DNA from: DASYSL01 sp036003365
Lineage (GTDB): Bacteria; Eisenbacteria; RBG-16-71-46; DASYSL01
Length of the DNA: 26,276 bases
Direction of reading: 5' to 3'
Assembly (NCBI GenBank): GCA_036003365.1
Contig: DASYSL010000216.1
Span: 1-26,276 of the forward strand
Of the stretch, positions 6,238-15,010 are shown in pieces (the first letter of the stretch is position 1; each line of letters opens with the position of its first letter). Under the pieces are notes generated by a model that was not told the origin of the DNA, did not search any database, and saw only the letters and a program-made list of their open reading frames with translations. The translations under genes and the position numbers were made by a program.

Positions 6238-8667
6238 CTGAATGCGCACCAGCTTGCCGCTGAAACGATCACTCCCGATCGAGGCCACGTAGAAGTACAC
6301 GCCGGCGGCCACCGGAGTGCCCTGGGCGTCGGCGCCGTCCCACTCGGCCTGATGCTGGCCCGCAGTCGCGGGGCCGTTCCACAGCTCGCGCACGAGGCGG
6401 CCGTTGGGCGCGAACACGGCAATGCGCGCTGCCACGGTCTGCGGCGCCTCGAAGAAGAGCTTCATGGCGGAGCGCGACGGATTGGGGATCACGGGCAGGA
6501 CGCGCGCCGCGAGCGCGCGTGGGGCGCCGGCGTCGACGATCGAGAGGAACTGCAACGACCATGTGTCGTTGAGCATGCCGCCGCCCATGCCGCTGCCGCC
6601 GAACACGACCATGCGGTCACCCACCGCATCGTAGACGGCTTTGTGGTCGGCGCGTGCCTGGGGCGTCCCGTTGGCGGGCGTCAGCGCGCTCCACGTGGGC
6701 GTGCCGAAGAGCGTCAGCTCGTTCACGTCCGAGTAGTAGGTTTCGAGATCGGTGCCGCCGTAGAACACGATGCGCTCGCGCTGCGCGTCGTAGATCGACG
6801 AGGGCGAGAGGCGGGGCGCGGGCGCAGTTCCGCTGGCCGCGAGCTGGCTCCAGGCGGGCGTGCCGTAGAGCGTGAGCGACCAGGCATCGGAGAGCGCGTT
6901 CACGAGCTTGTCGTAGCCCCCGAACATCACGACGCGGTCGCGCGTGGCGTCGTACACCATGGCAGCGGCGCCGCGCGGCGCCGGCGACGAGCCTGAGGGC
7001 GTGAGCTCCGTCCAGGTCGGGCTGCCGGTGAGGGAGAGCGCCCACACATCGTTCATCGGCGTGCCGCTCGCGTCCGTGCCGCCGAAGACGATCATGCGGT
7101 GGCGCAGAGGATCGTAGATGGTCGCATGATCGATGCGCGGGCTCGGCGCCGTCCCCGACGGCGTAAGCTGGCGCCAGGTCAGCGAGCCGGAAAAGGAGAG
7201 CTCCCACGTGTCGTTGTGCGGCAAGGAGTCGCGTCCGCCGAAGACGATGATGCGGTCGCGCACGGGATCGTAGATCCCAGCATGGAAGGCGCGCGGCGTC
7301 GGCGGCGTGCCCGCGGGCGTGAGCTTGAGCCACGTCGAATTCGTGAAGTCGAGCTCCCAGACGTCGTTCAAGGGCGTGCCGTCATCCCCGCCCATCACCA
7401 CCATGCGCTCGCGCTGCGGGTCGTAGATGGCGAGGTGCCCGCGCCGGCGCGTTCCCGAGAGCGGAACCCACGAGGTGGCGCCGGAGAGCGAGAGCGCCCA
7501 CGCGCCGCTCAGGACCGCTCCGTTGCTGCCGCCGTACACGAGCAAACGGTCGCCGATGGGATCGTACGTCGAGGTCTGGAACTGGCGCCCCGACGGGAGA
7601 TTCGCGGGTGCCAGCTGCGTCCACGTGGGCGTGCCGGCCAGATTGAGCGCCCACGTGTCGTTGTTGTTGGGGACACCGGTGCCACCGCCGAAAACCACGA
7701 GCTGCTGGCGCACGGGATCGTAGATCGCGCTCGAGCCGTTGCGCGCCGAAGGCGGCGTGCCCGCAGGCGTGATCTCCGACCAGGTCGGCGTGCCCGAGAG
7801 CGTGAGGCTCCACACGTCGTTGCGCGGATTGCCCGCGCCGTCCATGCCAGCGAAGAAGACGATGCGGTCGCGATCGCTGTCGTAGACGAGAGCGCTCGCC
7901 GCGCGCGGGCCCGGATCGGGCCCGACCGGAGTCATTTGCGCCCAGGTGAGCGTGTCCGTGGCCAGGGACAGCGTCCATACGTCGTTGAACGTGGTGGTCG
8001 CGTTCCGTCCACCGACCAGAACGAGCGCTTGGCGCACCGGATCGTAGATGCCGCTCGACCAGGCGCGCGGCGCCGGCGGCGTGCCCTTGACCGGCATTTG
8101 AGCCCACACGGGATTGGGCGACAGATAGAGGGAGTTCACGTCGTTCTTGTACGCGCCGTCGTAACCGCCGAACACGATCATGCGATCCCTGACCGGATCG
8201 TAGACGCAAAGCTGCATCGAGCGGGGCGTGGGCGCGAATCCGGTCGCCGCCGCCTTGCTCCAGCGCGGGCTTCCCGCAAGAGTCAGCATCCAGACGTCGT
8301 TGGACTTGCCCTTGGAGCTCTGCCCGCCGAAGACGATCAAGCGGTCCTGGTTCACGTCATAAATGGTGGAGTGGAGCCAGAGGGCGGGCGGGGGGATCTC
8401 ACTCCACGTCGCGTTGCTCGTGGCGCTCACGTTCTGGGTGGACGCGGGCTCGGCGAGGGGATCGGGGTTTTCCGTGAGATCGTTGGGCAGCACGGTGCCG
8501 TGAAGACGCTGGTCGAGGAGGCGCGCCTTCCAGGTTTCGACCTGGCTCGGCGGCGGCGTGCCCGTGATCTCGCTTGCGGACGCGATCTCGGGCATGATGG
8601 GAAGCCGAAGCAGAGCCAAGAGGACGAAAAGTGATGTCGCCGCGCGGGGCAGGCGCGTCCTTCTCAT
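6235..8667 (-). CDS. Secreted kelch-repeat protein with C-terminal FlgD Ig-like domain
   Basis: About 810 aa. The N-terminus is a signal peptide: RR-rich start, a hydrophobic run to about residue 22 and cleavage plausible after IASA near 30. Twelve kelch units of about 50-55 residues follow from about residue 85 to 710. Each has the pattern YD-x3-DR-x2-VFGG, then NDVW-L, then TW-x-LTP-G-P-PR. Kelch units form beta-propeller blades, and 12 would suit two six-bladed propellers. The last 85 residues (LPVIPNPS to the end) match the FlgD Ig-like fold that often ends exported proteins in Bacteroidetes-like and uncultured phyla, where it may act in surface anchoring or secretion. Function is unknown; a carbohydrate- or protein-binding surface role is possible. 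An alternative ATG at 8721 would lengthen the N-region by 18 residues. The repeats make the DNA a degenerate tandem array of about 160-bp period. Confidence 0.85.
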   Translation of the reverse strand: MRRTRLPRAATSLFVLLALLRLPIMPEIASASEITGTPPPSQVETWKARLLDQRLHGTVLPNDLTENPDPLAEPASTQNVSATSNATWSEIPPPALWLHSTIYDVNQDRLIVFGGQSSKGKSNDVWMLTLAGSPRWSKAAATGFAPTPRSMQLCVYDPVRDRMIVFGGYDGAYKNDVNSLYLSPNPVWAQMPVKGTPPAPRAWSSGIYDPVRQALVLVGGRNATTTFNDVWTLSLATDTLTWAQMTPVGPDPGPRAASALVYDSDRDRIVFFAGMDGAGNPRNDVWSLTLSGTPTWSEITPAGTPPSARNGSSAIYDPVRQQLVVFGGGTGVPNNNDTWALNLAGTPTWTQLAPANLPSGRQFQTSTYDPIGDRLLVYGGSNGAVLSGAWALSLSGATSWVPLSGTRRRGHLAIYDPQRERMVVMGGDDGTPLNDVWELDFTNSTWLKLTPAGTPPTPRAFHAGIYDPVRDRIIVFGGRDSLPHNDTWELSFSGSLTWRQLTPSGTAPSPRIDHATIYDPLRHRMIVFGGTDASGTPMNDVWALSLTGSPTWTELTPSGSSPAPRGAAAMVYDATRDRVVMFGGYDKLVNALSDAWSLTLYGTPAWSQLAASGTAPAPRLSPSSIYDAQRERIVFYGGTDLETYYSDVNELTLFGTPTWSALTPANGTPQARADHKAVYDAVGDRMVVFGGSGMGGGMLNDTWSLQFLSIVDAGAPRALAARVLPVIPNPSRSAMKLFFEAPQTVAARIAVFAPNGRLVRELWNGPATAGQHQAEWDGADAQGTPVAAGVYFYVASIGSDRFSGKLVRIQ

Positions 8668-8789
8668 GCGGGTCTCGACGCTGGGGCAGAGGCAGGGTGC
8701 ACGGCGACGGTCGATCCGCATCGGGGCGCTCTTCGGGGGTGCGCCCAGGGGAACTCCTTCCTCCCGACGATGCGATCGGAGGATCAGTG

Positions 8790-9542
8790 ATGCTCAACGA
8801 TAGCGGCGGGTCGGGGATGGGGTCAAGGGAAACGGTTCCGCCGGCGGAGCGCGATCGCTCGCTCGCGGCCGGCCGCCGCGTGCGCCAGCTGGTGGTCCGC
8901 TCGCCGGCCGGGGCGCTCGAGGCGGTGCTCTTCTGCCGGGCCGAGGAGGAGCCGCGCGCGGTGGCGGTCTTCTGCCATCCCCATCCGCAATTCGGCGGCT
9001 CCATGCACAACAAGGTGGCCTATCGCTCGGCCGAAGCCCTGTTCGAGGCGGGCCTGCCCACGCTGCGCTTCAATTTCCGGGGCGTAGGGCGAAGCGAGGG
9101 CGAGTGGTCGGGCGGCCCCGGCGAAGAAGAGGACGCGGCGGCGGCCATCGGCTTCCTGCTCGATCTCTATCCCGGATGCCGTCTCCTGCTCGGCGGCTTC
9201 TCGTTTGGCGCCGGCGTGGCGCTCGCGCAGGCCGCGCGCGATCCGCGCGTGGCCGCGATGCTGGTGGTGGCGCCGGGCGCCGGCCGGCGCGACTTTTCCT
9301 TTCTCGCGCAAAGCGACAAACCCAAGGCCGTGATCCAGGGCACGGCCGACGAGCTGTGTCCGCTCGACGCGCTCGAAGCCTCGTTCCCGGTGTGGGGCGA
9401 GCCCAAGTGGATGCGCCTCATCCAGGGGGCCGGGCATTTCTTCGAGGGACGTTTGCCCGAGCTGCAGCACGCGGTGCGCGAGGCGCTCGATCTCCCGGCA
9501 TTCCAGCGCGCGCTCGCGCCCCAGGCCGATGCCCTCCGCTGA
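8790..9542 (+). CDS. Alpha/beta hydrolase (COG2945-like)
   Basis: A 250-aa cytoplasmic alpha/beta hydrolase. HPHPQFGGSMHNK at about 64-75 is the oxyanion-region signature of this family. The nucleophile is S138 in GFSFG, the acid is probably D187 in GTADE, and the base is H216 in GAGHFF. The triad is therefore complete. Substrates of the family are mostly unknown; small esters or acyl compounds are likely. The ATG at 8790 has GGAGG 7 nt upstream, better than the alternative at 8817. The gene is divergent from the kelch gene and overlaps the next gene by 14 bp, so the two are probably translated together. Confidence 0.87.
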   Translation: MLNDSGGSGMGSRETVPPAERDRSLAAGRRVRQLVVRSPAGALEAVLFCRAEEEPRAVAVFCHPHPQFGGSMHNKVAYRSAEALFEAGLPTLRFNFRGVGRSEGEWSGGPGEEEDAAAAIGFLLDLYPGCRLLLGGFSFGAGVALAQAARDPRVAAMLVVAPGAGRRDFSFLAQSDKPKAVIQGTADELCPLDALEASFPVWGEPKWMRLIQGAGHFFEGRLPELQHAVREALDLPAFQRALAPQADALR

Positions 9543-10359
9543 GCGGCTCACCATCGTCGTCGCGCAGACCCGGCCCTTGTTCGGCGCGGTCGAGCGCAAC
9601 GTGACCGCGGCCCTGCGCCTCGTCGATCGCGCGCTCGAGAGACGGCGCGCCGACCTCGTCATCCTGCCCGAGCTCTTCCACACCGGATACGTGTTCCGCT
9701 CGCGCGCCGAGGCGCGGACCTTGGCGGAAGATGCGCGCCGCGGTCCGACCGCTCGCGCCTTGCGCGAGTTCGCCGCCGCGCGCCGCCTCGCCGTGGTGGC
9801 CGGTTTCTGCGAGAAGGCGGGACGCGCGCTCCACAACAGCGCCATCTGGGTGGATGCGCGCGGCACGCGCGGCGTCTACCGCAAGGTGCATCTCTTCGAC
9901 GAGGAGAAGCGCTGGTTCGAGCCGGGGCGCGATCCCTGGCCTGTGTTCCGCTGCGGGCCCGCCAAGGTCGGCGTGCTGATCTGCTTCGACTGGCGCTTTC
10001 CCGAGGCGGCGCGCTCGCTGGCGCTCGCCGGGGCCGATCTCCTCGCGCATCCGTCGAATCTCGTGTTGCCGCACTGCCAGGAATCGATGCGCACGCGCGC
10101 GCTCGAGAACCGCGTCTTCGCCGCGACGGCCAACCGTGTGGGCGAGGACGTGCGCCCCGGGGCCCGCCTCGGCTTCACCGGGAAGAGCCAGGTGGTGGAT
10201 CCCACGGGGGCGGTGCTGTGGCGGGCCGGGGCGAGGGGGCCAGCCGCCCGGCGGCTCGAGCTCGACCTGGCCCAGGCCCGCGACAAGCGCGTCACCCGCC
10301 ACAACGACCTCTTCGCCGACCGCGTCCCGCGCCTCTATCGAGGACTCGTCCGGGGCTAG
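9529..10359 (+). CDS. Carbon-nitrogen hydrolase (nitrilase superfamily)
   Basis: A 276-aa nitrilase-superfamily amidohydrolase. The catalytic triad is visible: E48 in LPELF, K119 in YRKVHLF and C152 in ICFDWRFPE. These enzymes hydrolyse amides, nitriles or N-carbamoyl compounds through a cysteine thioester. The YRKVHLFDEE and CFDWRFPEAAR motifs resemble the omega-amidase or predicted aliphatic amidase branches, but the substrate cannot be fixed. No Shine-Dalgarno is seen. The start lies 14 bp inside the end of the alpha/beta hydrolase gene, which suggests translational coupling and a shared operon. Confidence 0.88.
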   Translation: MPSAERLTIVVAQTRPLFGAVERNVTAALRLVDRALERRRADLVILPELFHTGYVFRSRAEARTLAEDARRGPTARALREFAAARRLAVVAGFCEKAGRALHNSAIWVDARGTRGVYRKVHLFDEEKRWFEPGRDPWPVFRCGPAKVGVLICFDWRFPEAARSLALAGADLLAHPSNLVLPHCQESMRTRALENRVFAATANRVGEDVRPGARLGFTGKSQVVDPTGAVLWRAGARGPAARRLELDLAQARDKRVTRHNDLFADRVPRLYRGLVRG

Positions 10360-10401
10360 AAAAGCGCCCGAAAACCCGCTCATACGAGGCCTGTTCGGGC
10401 C

Positions 10402-10413
10402 GATAACGGAGCC
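10402..10413 (+). promoter_or_regulatory. Candidate -10 hexamer directly before the HD-GYP gene
   Basis: GATAAC at 10402-10407 matches four of six bases of the -10 consensus, with 6 nt before the ATG at 10414. The only SD-like bases, GGAG, end 2 nt before the ATG, too close for normal use. A leaderless message starting at the ATG fits the geometry, but the match is weak. Confidence 0.25.
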
Positions 10414-11517
10414 ATGGAACGCAGGATCCTCGTCGTCGAGGCCGACGCCTCGTTTCGCGAGACCGTGGTGCGCCTTCTCACGCTCGACGGTTTCGACGCG
10501 TGCGGGACGTCGAGTCCCGGCGAAGCGCTCGCGCTGCTCGAGACCGGTGACTTCGGCGTCGTGCTCTGCGACGACACGTACGGGGGACCGGAGGGCAGTG
10601 GTCTCCCCGCCATGCTGCGCCGCGAGCGTCCCGATCTCGGCGTCGTGCTCCTGGCCGACGAGCATGCCGCGGCCGAGGCCGAGAACGCCGTCCCCACGCT
10701 GGCCGACGATCTCCTGCTCAAGACGCGCTGCCGCGAGGACCTTCGTCTCGCCGTGCGCAGGGCACTCGAGCAGTGCCGCCTGCGCGCCGAGATCAAGGAC
10801 CTGCGCCAATCCGTGGAGAGTGAGAGTCAGCGTCGCCTGCGTGAGCTGTCGCGCAACGTGCGCCAGGTCGAGCGCGCGTATCGCCTGGCCCTCGAATCCC
10901 TGGTCGCCGCGCTCGACGCGCGCGAAGGTGAGACCCAGCGCCACTCGCGCCGCGTCGCCGAGTACACCGGCCGTCTCGCCGAGGTGCTCGGCGTGAGCGA
11001 GGGCGAGAAGCGCGATCTCTATCACGGCGCACTGCTCCACGACCTGGGCAAGATCGGCATCCCCGATTCGATCCTGCTCAAGCCGGCACCGCTCACGCAC
11101 GAGGAGTGGCGCGTGATGAAGAGCCATCCCCGCGTCGGCTTCGCCATCGTGCGCGACCTGCCGTTCCTGCGCGCCGCCGCCGAGTGCGTCATCGGCCACC
11201 ACGAGCGCTGGGACGGGCGCGGCTACCCGCTCGGTCTTTCGGGCGAGGAGCTGCCGCGCGCCGCCCGCATCGTCGCCGTGGCCGACGCGCTCGACGCCAT
11301 GACCGTGCGCCGCCCGTATCGCGATCCCTTGCCCTTCGAGCACGTGACCAACGAGCTGGTGCAGAACCGCGGCACGCAGTTCGATCCCGAGATCGTCGAC
11401 GCCGCCCTCGAGCTCTTCCACGACTGGGAAGATCTGCACCCCGACGCGCAGGCCTGGCGCGAGGTGGCCGAGAGCGACGAGTCGCACGCCCGCTTCGAGC
11501 ACCGCCGCGCCGCCTAG
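10414..11517 (+). CDS. Response regulator with HD-GYP domain (probable c-di-GMP phosphodiesterase)
   Basis: A 367-aa cytoplasmic two-domain regulator. The receiver domain (about 3-120) has acidic E9 and D11, the likely phosphoacceptor D53 in LCDD and the conserved lysine K103, here followed by Thr rather than the usual Pro. A coiled-coil-like linker covers about 120-155. The HD-GYP domain (about 160-340) has H177, the HD pair H209-D210 in HDLGKIGIPD, H262-H263 and G270-Y271-P272 in WDGRGYP. HD-GYP enzymes hydrolyse cyclic di-GMP, and intact metal-binding residues suggest activity. No histidine kinase gene is adjacent. The preceding gene ends 54 nt upstream. Confidence 0.92.
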   Translation: MERRILVVEADASFRETVVRLLTLDGFDACGTSSPGEALALLETGDFGVVLCDDTYGGPEGSGLPAMLRRERPDLGVVLLADEHAAAEAENAVPTLADDLLLKTRCREDLRLAVRRALEQCRLRAEIKDLRQSVESESQRRLRELSRNVRQVERAYRLALESLVAALDAREGETQRHSRRVAEYTGRLAEVLGVSEGEKRDLYHGALLHDLGKIGIPDSILLKPAPLTHEEWRVMKSHPRVGFAIVRDLPFLRAAAECVIGHHERWDGRGYPLGLSGEELPRAARIVAVADALDAMTVRRPYRDPLPFEHVTNELVQNRGTQFDPEIVDAALELFHDWEDLHPDAQAWREVAESDESHARFEHRRAA

Positions 11518-11563
11518 CGCGCCGGCTCTTGCCCCGCCTCGAGACGTCAGGCATCTTCTCGCC

Positions 11564-12883
11564 GTGGCCCACGTGCGCTCGTTTCGGGGCGTGCGCTACG
11601 CACCCCGCGTCGCGCTCGACCACGCCCTCGCTCCTCCTTACGACGTGATCTCCGCCTTGCAGCGCGAGGCCTTGGCTCGTCATGTCGAGAATGTGGTGCA
11701 CGTGGAGCTGCCGCTCGACACCGAGGGGCCCGGCTCACGCTATGGCGTGGCTGCGACCTTATGGTCGCGCTGGCGCGCCGAGGGTCTCGTGGCACCCGAT
11801 CCAACGCCTGCGATCTATCCCTACGCGCAGACGTTCGAGCACGAGGGCGTGACGCGCGAGCGGCGCGGCGTGTTCGCCTTGGTGGAGCTCGTGCCGCCGG
11901 GGGCGGGGAGCGGCATCTTTCCGCACGAGTTCACGCTCAGTGGTCCGCGCGAGGATCGGCTTCGGCTGCTCGCGGCCACGCATGCCAACCTGAGCCCCAT
12001 CTTTCTCCTGTATGAAGACACGGATGGCGCCGTGGCCCGCGCCCTGGCCGGCGCCTGGGACGCGCCCCTGGCGCGCGCCCACACGCCTTGGGGGACGAGC
12101 GAGGCGCTCGGCCGTCTCGAAGGCGAGCCCGCGGCCGCGGTGACGCGAGCCCTCTCGGCGCGGCCGCTCGTCTTCGCCGACGGCCATCATCGCTACGAGT
12201 CGGCGCTGCGCTACGCCGAAGAATCGGGTGCGGTGTCGGCCGATGATCCACGTCGCTATCTTCTCGCCGTGTTCGTCGAGCGTTCGGATCAGGGGCTCCT
12301 CGTCTTGCCGACGCACCGCATCGTGAAGCCGGAGGCGTTTTCTTCCGGGCCGGAGTGGGATCGCTTGCTCGCGCGCGCCTTCGATTCCGTCCCTCTGGGC
12401 CACGGACAGGATGCGGTCGACACGGCGGAGTCCTGGCTCGCGAGCGGCGTGGCGACCGAGCGGCCGGCATTCGTGCTGGCGCGCGGGCAGGAGCCGGATC
12501 TCACCGGCCTCGCGTTGCGCGCGGGCGGGGAACAGGCGCTCTTCGCCGGCGGCGACGTGGCGGCCGCGTTGCGCGGCCTCGACGTCATCGTTCTGCACGC
12601 GCTCCTCGAGCGCGGACTCGGTCTCACGCCCGAGGCGGTGCGCGACCGGGGTGCGTTGGCCTACACTCGCGATGCGAGGGAGGCGGTGGGTGCGGCGGCG
12701 CATGGCGCGGGCGCTGCGTTCCTCGTGCGGCCGACGCCGGTCGAGCGCGTGATCGCGCTCGCCGCCGCCGGGCACCGGCTGCCGCAAAAGTCGACCTACT
12801 TCGAGCCCAAGCTCACGTCCGGCTGGCTGTTTCACGACCATGATCTCGTGACCGCCGGCGCTCTCAGCGAGGAGAAGCGATGA
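11564..12883 (+). CDS. DUF1015 family protein
   Basis: A 439-aa soluble protein that matches the DUF1015 (COG4198) family over its full length. The N-terminus VRSFRGVRYAP, then APPYDVIS near residue 24, and FADGHHRYESALRYAEE near 205 are the family hallmarks. The biochemical role is not established. The start is a GTG at 11564, chosen because the family begins a few residues before the FRG motif; no clear Shine-Dalgarno precedes it. Its stop overlaps the next ATG by 4 nt (ATGA at 12880-12883), so it heads a tight three-gene unit with the 97-aa gene and cstA. Confidence 0.85.
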   Translation: MAHVRSFRGVRYAPRVALDHALAPPYDVISALQREALARHVENVVHVELPLDTEGPGSRYGVAATLWSRWRAEGLVAPDPTPAIYPYAQTFEHEGVTRERRGVFALVELVPPGAGSGIFPHEFTLSGPREDRLRLLAATHANLSPIFLLYEDTDGAVARALAGAWDAPLARAHTPWGTSEALGRLEGEPAAAVTRALSARPLVFADGHHRYESALRYAEESGAVSADDPRRYLLAVFVERSDQGLLVLPTHRIVKPEAFSSGPEWDRLLARAFDSVPLGHGQDAVDTAESWLASGVATERPAFVLARGQEPDLTGLALRAGGEQALFAGGDVAAALRGLDVIVLHALLERGLGLTPEAVRDRGALAYTRDAREAVGAAAHGAGAAFLVRPTPVERVIALAAAGHRLPQKSTYFEPKLTSGWLFHDHDLVTAGALSEEKR

Positions 12884-13173
12884 ACCTGACCTGCCTGCTC
12901 ACCTTCCGCCACAAGTACCGGCCGATCGCCTCGACCACGGGCTTCGTGCGCGAGCGTTGCGAGCGCTGTGGCCACGTGCGCGCACGCGTGGCGCCGCCGC
13001 TCATCGAGCAGGTGCCCAAGCGTCTCGACTTGAACCCCAACCCCAAGTACTGGACGGCGGGGCCGGGTGTCTCGGAGGTCGACCAGGTCGGCGTCGGCAA
13101 TCGTTGGCTGCAACGCGGCTACGCCAACGAGGAGCTGGCGCCTCCGACCACCGACGGCGAGCGCAGCAACTAG
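12880..13173 (+). CDS. Small protein of unknown function with CxxC
   Basis: A 97-aa protein I do not recognise. It is hydrophilic and has no signal peptide or membrane segment. ERCERCGHVRAR near residue 30 gives a single CxxC that could be half of a zinc knuckle; one further Cys lies at residue 5. The C-terminal half is rich in Pro, Asn and Gly. GAGGAG stands 5 nt before the ATG, which overlaps the DUF1015 stop by 4 nt; the stop is 6 nt before the cstA GTG. The coding call rests on this spacing and the ribosome-binding site. It is not the small YbdD-type protein often found beside cstA, as that sequence pattern is absent. Confidence 0.7.
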   Translation: MNLTCLLTFRHKYRPIASTTGFVRERCERCGHVRARVAPPLIEQVPKRLDLNPNPKYWTAGPGVSEVDQVGVGNRWLQRGYANEELAPPTTDGERSN

Positions 13174-13179
13174 GAAAAC

Positions 13180-15009
13180 GTGAGCGGGCTGTTCGTCGTT
13201 CTCGTCGCGGCCGCCGCTCTCACCATCGCCTATCGCTATTACAGCGGATTCCTCGCGGCCAAGGTTCTCTCGCTCGATGACACGCGGGCCACCCCGGCGC
13301 ACCGCCTCGCCGACGGCAACAATTACGTTCCCACCAAGCGCCTGGTTCTCTTCGGTCATCACTTCGCGGCCATCACCGGCGCGGGGCCGTTGATCGGCCC
13401 GGTACTCGCCGCACAGTTCGGATATTTCCCGGGGCTCGCCTGGCTCATCATCGGCGTGTGCCTGGCGGGCGGCGTGCACGACTTCGTGATCCTGGTGGCA
13501 AGCACGCGCCGCGACGGCCGCTCGCTGGCCGAGATCGCGCGCGCCGAGATCTCGACCCGCGCCTACTACATCGCCGCCATCGCAATTCTGTTCGTGGTCG
13601 TGATCGCCCTCGCGGGGCTGGGGCTCGCGGTGGTAAACGCGCTGCGCGAATCGGCCTGGGGGACGTTCACGCTCGCCACGTCGATTCCCATCGCCATCGC
13701 CATGGGACTCTGGATGTACCGGCTGCGCCCGGGAAAGATCGCGGAGGCCACGGTCGGAGGCGTGGTGGCGTTGCTCGCCGCTTTGATCGTCGGCCGCTGG
13801 GTGCCGGGCTCGCCGCTCGCACCTTTCTTCACGCTCGACAAGACGGGCGTCACCTTGGCCATGGCGGCGTACGGCTTCGTGGCCTCGGTGCTGCCGGTGT
13901 GGATCCTGCTCTGCCCGCGCGACTACCTCTCGTCGTACATGAAGCTCGGCACGGTCGCCTTTCTGGCGATCGGCGTGTGCATCGTGAACCCGAAGCTCGA
14001 GATGCCCGCCGTGACGCAGTTCGCGGCCGGCGGCGGGCCGATCGTGCCGGGACCCTTGTTCCCCTTCCTCTTCATCACGATCGCCTGCGGCGCCATCTCC
14101 GGCTTCCATGCGCTCGTCGGCTCGGGCACCACGCCCAAGATGCTCGACAAGGAATCCGACGCGCGCGTCATCGGCTACGGCGCCATGCTGTGCGAAGGCG
14201 TGGTGGGCGTGATGGCGCTCGTGGCCGCGACGGCGCTCCATCCCGGCGACTACTTCGCCATCAACGTCTCGCCCGAGAAGTTCGCCGGGCTCGGCATGGC
14301 GCCCGTGCATCTCGCTTCCTTACAGAGCGCGGTGGGAGAGTCGCTCGCCGGCCGCACCGGGGGTGCGGTGTCGCTCGCCGTGGGCATGGCGCAGATCTTC
14401 TCCGGCTTGCCGGGCATGCGCGCTTTGATGAGTTACTGGTATCACTTCGCGATTCTCTTCGAAGCGCTCTTCATCCTGACCACGATCGATACCGGCACGC
14501 GCGTCTCGCGCTTCTTGCTCCAGGAGTTCCTGGGCAAGTTCTACGCGCCTTTCGAGCGCACGGACTGGGTACCGGGCACGGTGATCTCGACCCTCGCCAT
14601 CGTGGCGGCATGGACCTACTTCATCCTGACGGGGAACATCTCCACCATCTGGCCCATGTTCGGGATCGCCAATCAGCTGCTCGCCGCGGTGGCGCTCACG
14701 GTGGGGACCTCCGTGTTGATCAATGCCGGGAAGGCGCGCTACGCGTGGGTGACGCTCGCGCCTCTGGTGGTGCTCACCATCATCACGCAGACGGCGGGCG
14801 TGCTCTCGATCCGCGACAACTTCCTACCCATGGCCCACAACGCCGATCCCGCGAAGGCGTTCACGGGCGGCCTCGACGCCGCCCTCACCGCCATCATGAT
14901 GACCTGCATGCTGCTCGTGCTCGTGGAAGCGGTCGTGCGCTGGCGCCGCAAGGTCACGGCGCCCGAGCCCCCGAGAGGCGCCGAGCTCCCTGTCGACGCC
15001 TGCTGCTAG
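13180..15009 (+). CDS. cstA: Carbon starvation protein CstA-type transporter
   Basis: A 609-aa polytopic inner-membrane protein of the CstA family, with more than a dozen hydrophobic segments. Family signatures are clear: YYSGFLAAK near residue 20, HHFAAITGAGPLIGP near 65 and SGFHALVGSGTTPKM near 310. Characterised members take up pyruvate or peptides, often under carbon limitation; which applies here is not visible. The start is GTG at 13180 with AGGAAA just upstream, overlapping the previous stop region. The protein is shorter than E. coli CstA (701 aa), in line with the short CstA forms of other phyla. It is the last gene of the DUF1015 unit and is followed by palindromic repeats. Confidence 0.9.
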   Translation: MSGLFVVLVAAAALTIAYRYYSGFLAAKVLSLDDTRATPAHRLADGNNYVPTKRLVLFGHHFAAITGAGPLIGPVLAAQFGYFPGLAWLIIGVCLAGGVHDFVILVASTRRDGRSLAEIARAEISTRAYYIAAIAILFVVVIALAGLGLAVVNALRESAWGTFTLATSIPIAIAMGLWMYRLRPGKIAEATVGGVVALLAALIVGRWVPGSPLAPFFTLDKTGVTLAMAAYGFVASVLPVWILLCPRDYLSSYMKLGTVAFLAIGVCIVNPKLEMPAVTQFAAGGGPIVPGPLFPFLFITIACGAISGFHALVGSGTTPKMLDKESDARVIGYGAMLCEGVVGVMALVAATALHPGDYFAINVSPEKFAGLGMAPVHLASLQSAVGESLAGRTGGAVSLAVGMAQIFSGLPGMRALMSYWYHFAILFEALFILTTIDTGTRVSRFLLQEFLGKFYAPFERTDWVPGTVISTLAIVAAWTYFILTGNISTIWPMFGIANQLLAAVALTVGTSVLINAGKARYAWVTLAPLVVLTIITQTAGVLSIRDNFLPMAHNADPAKAFTGGLDAALTAIMMTCMLLVLVEAVVRWRRKVTAPEPPRGAELPVDACC

Positions 15010-15010
15010 T

